In this document: piece after piece, positions 45,529 to 52,711 of the stretch | Position numbering within the stretch: the stretch's first letter is position 1 | Layout: each line of letters starts with the position of its first letter | Source of the DNA: SVEL01 sp045123575 | GTDB taxonomy: Bacteria; Bacillota; Clostridia; Lachnospirales; Lachnospiraceae | Direction: 5' to 3' | Length of the DNA stretch: 64,000 nt | Assembly (NCBI GenBank): GCA_045123575.1 | Contig: JBGVKG010000017.1 | Coordinates: 1-64,000, forward strand | Notes under the pieces: model-generated | What the model was told of the DNA's origin: nothing | Seen by the model: the letters and a program-made list of their open reading frames with translations, nothing else | The model's database searches: none | Translations under genes and position numbers: made by a program

Positions 45529-47041
45529 GCTTACCTCCTGTCTGATATAACTCTTTAAGATAATTACGGTCGATTTTTCCATTCTTTGTAAGTGGCATCT
45601 CTTCTACCTGCATAAAGAGATTTGGAACCATATATTCTGGAACTTTTTTCTTCATATCATCGATAATCTCTTTCTTCTCAGAACATCCTACATAGAACGC
45701 CACCACACGATTTTTCCTTTCATCAAAGAATGTACATGCACGCTCTACACCACTTAAAGCATTCAAAGCTGTATCAATCTCTTCTAATTCAATACGATGG
45801 CCCATATGCTTAATCTGGAAATCTTTTCTTCCCGCAAAATACATCTGTCCATCTTTTCCATAGTACGCTAAATCACCTGTATGATAAATGAGCTCTGGAT
45901 AATGTGTATTTAACGGATTCTGCGTGAATACCTTCGCTGTCATCTCTGGATTGTTATAGTATCCAAGCGCTAAAGCAGTTCCCGCTACACATACCTCACC
46001 AGGCTTTTCAGCTTCGCGTACTTCCTTATTCTCATCATTCAAAAGGAATACCTGCTCATTTGGGAATGCATCACCCATTGGAAGCTTCTCATCTTCTGTA
46101 AACTCTCTATCTAATATGTAGTAAGTACAGTTACAGGTAATCTCTGTAGGTCCATAAAGGTTAACAAACATTGCTTCTGGATAATGTGCGCGCCACTGAT
46201 TTAACTGCTTAATCGGCATCATCTCGCCACTAAACATAATCTTATCAATTGCAGATGGCACTTTATATTTTAAGCCATGTAATCTGTTCAAAAGACACAA
46301 TGCAGACACCGCCCAAATTAACGTTGTAACCTTATTGTCCTCAAGCATATCCACAACATTGTTAGGGAAACGGAAATATGCCTTTGGAATAATAATAAGA
46401 GTCGCACCTGTTTTTAAACACGAATAAATATCTTTTACCGATACATCGAAATCAAACGGAGCCTGATTACCAATAACATCCTTTTCAGTGATTCCAAAAA
46501 TCTCCGTAAAAGGCTCAATAAAATCAATGACCGAACGGTGACAGATAACAACACCCTTTGGTACTCCAGTCGATCCCGATGTAAAGATACCGTATAACGG
46601 ATCTGTGTCCTTACTCTGCTTTCTGATGTCAGCAAGAAGCTTTTCGTCTACCTCATGACCGAGCTCAGATTCCTCAATCACAACACCGTTATAGCCTGTT
46701 TCCCCAAGTTTTTCCCTGTATTCGCTTTTTGTAATTACAAGTTCTGGCTCTAAAACGCCAAAAATCTGAGCAATTCTTTGATATGGAAATGTTGGATCCA
46801 CTAAAACATAAAAATCACCAGCTTCAACAATTCCCATGAAAATCTCTAAGGTATCTACGCTCTTTTCCATAAAAACTGCAACTGGTTTACGTATTCCTTG
46901 TCTTTTTGCTATATCTGTACCAATCTCTCTTGCACGTTGATGGAGCTCACGATAAGTACACTGTTTCTTTTCATCCTTTGCTGCCAGCTTATCTGGATGT
47001 TTTTCCGCTGTCAGTTCAAGATATTCTAATATATTTTTCAT
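45518..47041 (-). CDS. DltA-like amino acid adenylation enzyme
   Basis: The 507-residue AMP-forming enzyme should activate an amino acid with ATP and load it on the carrier protein at 44106-44336. Motifs are P-loop TSGSTGVPKG (154-163), FDFDVSVKDIY (196-206), NLYGPTE (294-300), YHTGDL and the C-terminal catalytic Lys in LTKNGKIDR. Overall pattern and length match D-alanine-carrier ligase. However, the block that reads FCGE in DltA, holding the Cys that discriminates D-alanine, is FSGE here (Ser271). With the neighbouring decarboxylase this makes a different substrate likely. The gene is first in the operon, with a promoter at 47104-47131. Confidence 0.9.
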   Translation of the reverse strand: MKNILEYLELTAEKHPDKLAAKDEKKQCTYRELHQRAREIGTDIAKRQGIRKPVAVFMEKSVDTLEIFMGIVEAGDFYVLVDPTFPYQRIAQIFGVLEPELVITKSEYREKLGETGYNGVVIEESELGHEVDEKLLADIRKQSKDTDPLYGIFTSGSTGVPKGVVICHRSVIDFIEPFTEIFGITEKDVIGNQAPFDFDVSVKDIYSCLKTGATLIIIPKAYFRFPNNVVDMLEDNKVTTLIWAVSALCLLNRLHGLKYKVPSAIDKIMFSGEMMPIKQLNQWRAHYPEAMFVNLYGPTEITCNCTYYILDREFTEDEKLPMGDAFPNEQVFLLNDENKEVREAEKPGEVCVAGTALALGYYNNPEMTAKVFTQNPLNTHYPELIYHTGDLAYYGKDGQMYFAGRKDFQIKHMGHRIELEEIDTALNALSGVERACTFFDERKNRVVAFYVGCSEKKEIIDDMKKKVPEYMVPNLFMQVEEMPLTKNGKIDRNYLKELYQTGGKHGE

Positions 47042-47103
47042 TATTTTCCCCTTCTATTTGTCCTTCAACAAAATATACTGTTTTTCTACAAAAACCACCG
47101 TCT

Positions 47104-47131
47104 ATTCTACCACTTTATTATTAATTTGCAA
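47104..47131 (-). promoter_or_regulatory. Promoter of the dlt-like operon
   Basis: The minus strand has TTGCAA (47131-47126) and TAGAAT (47109-47104) with a 16-base spacer, 63 bases upstream of the first ATG of the operon. No other good promoter was seen in the gap. Confidence 0.6.
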
Positions 47132-47144
47132 GCTGATATTATAG

Positions 47145-47192
47145 AAAAAGAAGTCTATTCTAGCTCATCCGCTCAAACAGACTTCTCTTTTA
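47145..47192 (-). terminator. Terminator of the remnant transcription unit
   Basis: On the minus strand AGAAGTCT (47186-47179) pairs with AGACTTCT (47156-47149), followed by TTTTCTATAA. It begins 10 bases after the stop of the gene remnant at 47202 and insulates the dlt-like operon. Confidence 0.7.
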
Positions 47193-47201
47193 CACACTAC
47201 T

Positions 47202-47354
47202 TTACCTCGTTAGGTTTGTTATCATAACTTTACCGCCTTCAGTCAGTTTATATTTTATTACCTGTTTTCCTTTTCCTGATATAGAATATGTACCATTTTC
47301 TTCAATTCTAAATACAAGGAGGTTAATTCTTATTTCTCCAACATTAATTCTTAT
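47202..47354 (-). pseudogene. Gene remnant (50 codons, no start)
   Basis: A minus-strand frame bounded by stops reads VFRIEENGTYSISGKGKQVI and then KYKLTEGGKVMITNLTR, which looks like the C-terminal strands of a secreted beta-protein. There is no ATG, GTG or TTG in frame, and upstream the 11-mer AATAAGAATTA is repeated. It keeps its terminator (47145-47192) and probably its promoter (47467-47495), so it is taken as a decayed gene. Family unknown. Confidence 0.4.
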
Positions 47355-47466
47355 TTATTGATAAAGTTAAACTCGTCTTACATGTCAACGAACTTGGATT
47401 ATATGTTGAGTATATAATTAGCCTAAATGACCATCTAAAAACCTAAATGGCACTATTCACAAAATC

Positions 47467-47538
47467 ATCATTTCACTTCTGCATTTTCATGTCAATTCAT
47501 TTCCCTCCAATGGTCGTTTATTTCGTCGAATGGTCGTT
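47467..47538 (-). promoter_or_regulatory. Promoter with tandem direct-repeat operator (LytTR/ComE-like)
   Basis: Minus strand: AACGACCATT occurs twice (47538-47529 and 47518-47509), 20 bases apart start to start, about two helical turns. Thirteen bases later comes TTGACA (47495-47490), a 17-base spacer and AATGAT (47472-47467). Two direct repeats on one DNA face upstream of -35 are the layout used by LytTR-type regulators. No LytTR regulator gene is in this window. The only downstream unit is the remnant at 47202-47354. Confidence 0.5.
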
Positions 47539-47552
47539 TTTGCTATTTTTAA

Positions 47553-47593
47553 CGTAAAAATAGCTTAGACAGAATTCAATTCCATCTAAGCTA
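47553..47593 (-). terminator. thrC terminator
   Basis: TAGCTTAGA (47561-47569) pairs with TCTAAGCTA (47585-47593), and TTTTTACGTT follows on the minus strand. It is 33 bases past the thrC stop. Confidence 0.85.
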
Positions 47594-47625
47594 CTTACAT
47601 TCATACCTTATATATTTGTTCAGTT

Positions 47626-49110
47626 TTATAATCCCAAGAACTTCTTAACTGCGTCTGTCATCTCATCTACTTCAACTACTGTATCATGAAGTACTGGCGC
47701 TGTACGGATTTCTTCGATTGCGTTTGGAACAGCCACATTACCGATTCTGCTAAGTTCATCTACAAGCTCGAAATCGCCCATAGCATCATACTTAGGGTCG
47801 ATAGCGTTCATAACGCTTCTTGTGAACTTGTATGGGCTAGCTGTTGATGCGATAACCGACTTAGTTGTATCGCCTGTAGCCTCCTTATACTTCTTGTACA
47901 CCTTAGCAGCTACTGCTGTATGTGTATCGATAACATATCCTGTATCCTCGTAGATAGCCTTAATGATATCTGCTGTCTCAGCCTCATTTGCATAGTTGCC
48001 ATAGAAGTCTGCAAGCTCAGCCTTCATATCATCTGTAATATCATACTTACCAGCTGTGCTAAGAGCTGTCATAAGCTCCTTATTCTTAGCAGCATCACAG
48101 CCAGCTACTTTATAGATAAGTCTCTCAAGATTGCTTGAGATAAGGATATCCATAGAAGGTGATGTTGTAAGGATAAAGTCTCTGTTCTTATCATAGCTTC
48201 CTGTCTCAAAGAAGTCATAGAGAACCTTGTTATCATTTGAAGCACAGATAAGCTTGTCAATAGGAAGCCCCATATTCTTTGCATAATATGCCGCTAAGAT
48301 ATTACCAAAGTTACCTGTAGGTACTACAACATTTATCTTCTCACCATTCTCTATCTCACCCTCTGCTAAAAGCTTTGCGTATGAATATACATAATAAACT
48401 ACCTGTGGTACAAGTCTACCGATATTGATAGAGTTTGCTGAAGAGAACTGGAATCCAGCAGCGTCAAGCTCCTTCTCCAACTCCTTATTTCCAAATATAG
48501 CCTTCACACCGCTCTGAGCCTGGTCAAAGTTACCCTTGATACCTACTACATGTGTGTTGGCACCCTTCTGAGTAACCATCTGCTTCTCCTGGATAGGGCT
48601 AACGCCTCCCTTTGGATAGAACACTACGATACGAGTATTCTCTACATCTGCAAAGCCTGCAAGAGCTGCCTTACCTGTATCACCTGATGTAGCAGTTAAG
48701 ATAACTATCTCATTCTTAACATTATTCTTCTTAGCTGATGTTGTAAGAAGATGTGGCAATATAGAAAGTGCCATATCCTTAAACGCTATAGTAGCACCGT
48801 GGAACAACTCAAGATAATATGCTCCATCTGCCTTAACGATAGGTGCTATCTCCTCTGTATCAAACTTTGAATCATACGCCTTCGCTATACAATTCTTAAG
48901 CTCCTCCTCTGTGAAATCTGTAAGGAATTCCTTCATAACAGTATAAGCAACTTCTTGATAGCTCATACCCTTCAATTCCTCTATATCTACTGAAAGCTTT
49001 GGTAACGAAACAGGTACGAATAATCCTCCATCGCTTGCAAGACCCTTTAATATAGCCTGTGATGCTGTAACTGTTTCATCGCTTCTTGTACTCTTATACA
49101 TTAATTCCAT
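47626..49110 (-). CDS. thrC: Threonine synthase
   Basis: The 494-residue PLP enzyme (fold type II) converts O-phosphohomoserine to threonine. The PLP lysine lies in ELFHGATIAFKDMALS (about residue 112); a later Ser/Thr-rich TATSGDTGKAALAGF block binds the cofactor phosphate, with VVPTGNFGNILAAYYA after it. The length fits the longer, fungal/E. coli-like class rather than the short plant-like class. GGAAAGGA precedes the ATG. No other threonine genes are beside it. A 54-bp tandem duplication lies just upstream. Confidence 0.97.
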   Translation of the reverse strand: MELMYKSTRSDETVTASQAILKGLASDGGLFVPVSLPKLSVDIEELKGMSYQEVAYTVMKEFLTDFTEEELKNCIAKAYDSKFDTEEIAPIVKADGAYYLELFHGATIAFKDMALSILPHLLTTSAKKNNVKNEIVILTATSGDTGKAALAGFADVENTRIVVFYPKGGVSPIQEKQMVTQKGANTHVVGIKGNFDQAQSGVKAIFGNKELEKELDAAGFQFSSANSINIGRLVPQVVYYVYSYAKLLAEGEIENGEKINVVVPTGNFGNILAAYYAKNMGLPIDKLICASNDNKVLYDFFETGSYDKNRDFILTTSPSMDILISSNLERLIYKVAGCDAAKNKELMTALSTAGKYDITDDMKAELADFYGNYANEAETADIIKAIYEDTGYVIDTHTAVAAKVYKKYKEATGDTTKSVIASTASPYKFTRSVMNAIDPKYDAMGDFELVDELSRIGNVAVPNAIEEIRTAPVLHDTVVEVDEMTDAVKKFLGL

Positions 49111-49152
49111 GATAATATCCTTTCCGACCTCTTTACACTTTCTTCTGATTTA

Positions 49153-49260
49153 CACTTTTCAGCAAAATCGCTTCGCGCTTTTGGTCACACCTTTCTGACC
49201 TTTTCACACTTTTCAACAAAATCGCTTCGTGCTTTTGGTCACACCTTTCTGACCCTTTCA
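49153..49260. repeat. Tandem duplication, 2 x 54 bp, upstream of thrC
   Basis: Unit 1 (49153-49206) and unit 2 (49207-49260) start with CACTTTTC and differ at only four positions; a third partial copy (CACTT) follows. Each unit contains the dyad GGTCA..TGACC and the segment AAAATCGCTTCG. The repeats sit 43 bases upstream of the thrC start, within its probable leader. No open frame spans them convincingly. Confidence 0.85.
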
Positions 49261-49342
49261 CACTTCATAACTATAACACACCTTTTCACTTCTGACAAGC
49301 CCTTTTGTATCACTAAATTAAATCTTTAACGCAATAAAGAAA

Positions 49343-49860
49343 ATATAATTCATATTATCAGAAGCTTGGTAAAATATTTGCTAAGCTTCTTTTTATATTG
49401 CGTTGGAATATTCCTTCTAACCATCAGCTATTTACAGATATTTTTCTGTGCTGTTTTCGAGAACGCATATTTTTCTAAATGCCGTTTTTCAAAGAGCCTA
49501 TATTTTTGTCTTTTATATGTCAGACAGCTATGCCAGATGATGATTTGTGTGGATAAACACAGCATTGCAGATTTTCGTTAAGTTTTTATAGTTCGCCCGA
49601 GCAAGCACACCGCATAGCTCGAAGCTGTTTGACGAAGCTCGCCCCATATAATAGGGCGAGCGAGAAGTTCTGCAGAGCTATGCGGCTTGTACTATAAAAG
49701 CTTGTGAGGGCGAACGTATAAAAATAGAAAATCGAAACAGCTGTGTTTACCACACAAACATCACTGGCTAGATGTCCGCCTTGATAAAAGACAAAAGCTT
49801 TTTTGAAAAAAAAGAAGCTTGAATCAAATACTTCAAGCTTCTTATAATATGAATTATGTT
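49343..49860. repeat. 518-bp imperfect inverted repeat between thrC and the SleB-type gene
   Basis: The two halves are reverse complements of each other with gaps, centred near 49647. Matching pieces from outside in: ATAATTCATATTAT with the adjoining AGAAGCTT..AAGCTTCT hairpin and T-run; TTTTTGTCTTTTAT; TTTGTGTGG-TAAACACAGC; GATTTTC; GTTCGCCC; CCGCATAGCTC; GCTCGCCC at the apex. The left arm has about 90 extra bases (49401-49490). Each outer end is a terminator hairpin, so the unit can stop transcription from both sides. There is no transposase. It resembles a miniature element or a duplicated-inverted terminator. Confidence 0.8.
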
Positions 49861-50545
49861 ATTTGTAAAAGTAGTGGTCCTGGTGCTTGAATAAGAATTC
49901 AAGCGCTGTGTTAAACCAGCTATTAGGTGATGTCTTCATACAGAAGTATATTGCACCCTCTGAGTAATCTTCACCGCGAAGTGCTCTGTTTACACAGTCT
50001 ATAGTTTCTTCACTAGCTGTTACTCTCCAGTATCTTCCACCTGGTCTAGTTGGTGAGAACTGGTATGTTTTACCATTGTTTGCAAATACCACATCAGTGA
50101 TATTGTTAGGGAACTTCCTTGGATGCTTAACTCTGTTAATAATAACATTAGCAACTAAAATCTTTCCCTTTTCGTCTTGATCACCGGCCTCTGCCTCAAC
50201 AATAGTACATAATACCTTATAATCTTCTTCTGTAAATTCCACAACATACTCTGGCTCTGCCACTATATGTTCTTCATTTTCCTGTTTTGTTGCTGTAGAT
50301 GGTTCTTCATCTAAAGTTTCTTCGATCTGAACTTCGTTCTTTGTTACATTCTGTTCAGCGTAGTAAGTCCCGGGCGCACTATCATCTTCACTGTTTGTTT
50401 CTTCGATTGTACTCTCTGTTTCATTAACTGTTACGTTTGTAGTATTGTCTAGAGATGCTGCTACTGCTACGAGCACTAAGGCACTAGTTGTCATTGCAAT
50501 GGCACCGCTAGGTATTTTGCTAAATACTGTCTTAATACTGTCCAT
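49859..50545 (-). CDS. Membrane-anchored SleB-type cell wall hydrolase
   Basis: The 228-residue protein has one N-terminal membrane segment (about 12-30), a Glu/Thr-rich linker (to about 105), and a Hydrolase_2 domain of SleB type (106-228). Its catalytic Glu is in CTIVEAEAGDQDEKGKILVA, with NVIINRVKHPRKFP and the C-terminal NSWFNTALEFLFKHQDHYFYK. SleB-type enzymes are lytic transglycosylases acting on muramic lactam peptidoglycan of spores; in vegetative contexts they act more broadly. It lacks the peptidoglycan-binding repeats of SleB. The stop codon adjoins the 518-bp inverted repeat, whose outer hairpin terminates it. Confidence 0.92.
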   Translation of the reverse strand: MDSIKTVFSKIPSGAIAMTTSALVLVAVAASLDNTTNVTVNETESTIEETNSEDDSAPGTYYAEQNVTKNEVQIEETLDEEPSTATKQENEEHIVAEPEYVVEFTEEDYKVLCTIVEAEAGDQDEKGKILVANVIINRVKHPRKFPNNITDVVFANNGKTYQFSPTRPGGRYWRVTASEETIDCVNRALRGEDYSEGAIYFCMKTSPNSWFNTALEFLFKHQDHYFYK

Positions 50546-50843
50546 GATTTATCTCCTTTCAGTCCCGTTGGACCTAAGACGCATTATATTGTACCTGCCA
50601 ACGACTGTCAACACTACCTCTTGAATTTTGGGAGTAATTGCCATCCATATTTTACCACAAAAAAGTAGCCACCCTACAAACATGCACAATAACCCCTTTA
50701 TCACCAATCTAATTTTGTGCACTTTTACCATAACCGCTTTTTTCTGATAAAGTAGTAGTTATTAACTTTTTTCTTCTAATTTTTATAATTTCGTGTTAAA
50801 ATGGGTTGTGAGACATATTTTTTTACTAAAATCGGAGGTCAAA

Positions 50844-51644
50844 ATGTACCCTGGAGTATTTAAAGCTACAAAAAAAGACGGTACTATTTACTATCGTTCT
50901 TCATTTACGCACAAAAGCAAACATATAAGTCTAGGTAGCTATTCTACGGAAAAGGATGCTCACAAGGCTTATGTAGAGGCCTCCAATATTATAACTTCCA
51001 CCAAGTCTATAAAGATAACTGATTATAATAAGAAGAAAAGGGTATTATCTTTCGAGAAATGGGTTGTGCTTATCAATTTCAAGGACAACGGCATGTACTT
51101 TAAGAATCCCATCTATCTGCGCCCCAAATACTTTGAGTATTATCTGGACAACGACCCTTATGCTCCACTTAAGTTTGATGTAGAGGACTTATTCTTCTAC
51201 TCTACTCATAAGATAATGAGACGTGGAGGGCATCTTTTCGTAGCCGATTACGGTATGCAGCTAAATATTCAAAACCGTTACGGCATTAAGAACTTTGCAG
51301 TACCTGGCAAGGATTACATATTCATAAATGGCGATAATACTGACTATCGTTCACAGAATATAAAGATAATAAATAAGTACAATGGTGTTACTCTCATAGA
51401 CGATGAGGGCACTCAACCTTTATATATTGCCAAGATACATATAAATGGTGATTATATTATAGGAAGATACTCAGATGAAATAGACGCTGCCATAGCATAT
51501 AATAAAGCAGTAGACACACTTACATCTAATGGCTTTAATATAGCTTATCAGCATAATTATATAGAAGAATTAAATAGTATCGGCTATACATCCAGATACA
51601 ACAAAACAAAGATATCAAAAAAGCTAAGGGATTTACGCCCTTAG
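50844..51644 (+). CDS. AP2-like / HNH-like DNA-binding protein
   Basis: The ATG at 50844 follows CGGAGG and gives 266 residues. Residues 3-46 look like a bacterial AP2 domain (GVFKAT, YYRSSFTHKSKHISLGSY, KDAHKAYVEA). Residues 156-182 resemble the HNH homing-endonuclease motif (YIFINGDNTDYRSQNIKIIN), but the catalytic His is replaced. A second AP2-like unit follows at 180-225 (IAKIHINGDYIIGRYSDE, AAIAYNKAV). The protein is therefore probably a DNA-binding protein derived from an AP2-HNH endonuclease and may no longer cut. It is a single gene, convergent with an acyltransferase gene, and its last codons form one arm of the shared terminator at 51617-51650. Confidence 0.75.
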   Translation: MYPGVFKATKKDGTIYYRSSFTHKSKHISLGSYSTEKDAHKAYVEASNIITSTKSIKITDYNKKKRVLSFEKWVVLINFKDNGMYFKNPIYLRPKYFEYYLDNDPYAPLKFDVEDLFFYSTHKIMRRGGHLFVADYGMQLNIQNRYGIKNFAVPGKDYIFINGDNTDYRSQNIKIINKYNGVTLIDDEGTQPLYIAKIHINGDYIIGRYSDEIDAAIAYNKAVDTLTSNGFNIAYQHNYIEELNSIGYTSRYNKTKISKKLRDLRP

Positions 51645-51650
51645 CTTTTT
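51617..51650. terminator. Bidirectional terminator overlapping both convergent gene ends
   Basis: AAAAAAGCTAAGGG (51617-51630) pairs with the complementary strand CCCTTAGCTTTTT (51638-51650) around ATTTACG. The left arm encodes KKLRDL of the AP2-like protein; the right arm, read leftward, encodes KKLRA of the acyltransferase. T-runs lie on both sides. Confidence 0.9.
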
Positions 51651-52652
51651 CATTCCTTTGCCCATATATTTCATACCCGTAGCTATAGCTAATGTCAATG
51701 CAAGTATCAAAACATAAAACACCGCATTACTGTCAATACTAAACACCTTCTCTTTCTTCAGTATCAATGCTAATTTCTCATATATCAGATATATTTCCAA
51801 TGAATACATACCTATCCACGAGAAAAATTTAGCAAATCCCCCATTGATGCCATAAACCTTTCTGGCTGTTGAGTTCATAAAGCACACCACCAGCACAAAA
51901 GACACTGTCCACAGTCCGTATAGATACCTGACTATGCAATAGTACTGAAAGTGACTACTATATAGCAGAATATTCGTTACCACAAAGGTTATAAATGCTG
52001 CCACAAGCCACCAAGCAGATATGGCATCATCATTTTTGGCTCTCTTTCCAAAATATATACCTACTACAAATATAGGAACGCGTGTCAATGCTATCTCCAG
52101 TCTGGCATAAAGCTCTGGCATCCACAGCATCAGCAGCAGGTTGAATACCACCATAGCAACAACCATTGCCGTTACACCCAATCCTCTGAATCTCTCCACC
52201 ACCTTGTATAATATAGGAAATACTATATACATGGTGAGTATAAATGATAAAAACCAAAAATCTCTGTTGTCACTCTCAAAAAATGCAAGTAAAAATACTT
52301 TCTTAAAAAAATCAAATATTCCTTCGGTTCCTACATATATATAGTAGGCAGCAGCTATGAGCATAGCCGATGGTATTATCCTCAGTAATCTTTTGGTATA
52401 GAAGCTTTTCACATCAGGATTTTTTGAAAACGAATAATACAATCCAAACGCAGATACAAACAGGAATATGTCCACTCCTATATTGCCTAAGCTCTGTATG
52501 TAATTAAACACATTACACAAGAATACTGACGAAAAAATATCCTCAAAATGCAGTGAATATGAGTGGAATAGCATAACCGCCACGGTTGCTATTCCTATAA
52601 GCACACTCCTCTCCTCACTGATAGTACACAAATCAAACCTCTTATCTTTCAT
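51633..52652 (-). CDS. Acyltransferase 3 family membrane protein
   Basis: The 339-residue protein has about ten hydrophobic segments and the acyltransferase-3 pattern: VAVMLFHSYSLHF with the conserved His at about 27, then VDIFLFVSAFGLYYSFSK and FWFLSFILTMYIVFPILYKV. Such proteins O-acetylate surface polysaccharides, lipids or antibiotics; the target is unknown. No SGNH domain is attached. The 3' end overlaps that of the convergent AP2-like gene by 12 bases. The gene begins 60 bases after the kinase gene ends... its own direction is leftward, away from that kinase. Confidence 0.88.
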   Translation of the reverse strand: MKDKRFDLCTISEERSVLIGIATVAVMLFHSYSLHFEDIFSSVFLCNVFNYIQSLGNIGVDIFLFVSAFGLYYSFSKNPDVKSFYTKRLLRIIPSAMLIAAAYYIYVGTEGIFDFFKKVFLLAFFESDNRDFWFLSFILTMYIVFPILYKVVERFRGLGVTAMVVAMVVFNLLLMLWMPELYARLEIALTRVPIFVVGIYFGKRAKNDDAISAWWLVAAFITFVVTNILLYSSHFQYYCIVRYLYGLWTVSFVLVVCFMNSTARKVYGINGGFAKFFSWIGMYSLEIYLIYEKLALILKKEKVFSIDSNAVFYVLILALTLAIATGMKYMGKGMKKLRA

Positions 52653-52711
52653 ATCTCTTATCCCCTTGTAAGCTATCCGTATCTTTATTAATTATCTATC
52701 CTGTATAAGTT

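Noticed and set aside
49366..49581. 71-codon rightward frame rich in Phe and Cys
   Set aside because: It lies wholly in one arm of the 518-bp inverted repeat and begins inside a terminator hairpin; the mirrored arm does not keep the frame.
50549..50731. 60-codon leftward frame with a hydrophobic stretch upstream of the SleB-type gene
   Set aside because: No ribosome site before its ATG, and it ends over the leader and ribosome site of the next gene; composition fits A/T-rich leader sequence. A real small protein is not excluded.
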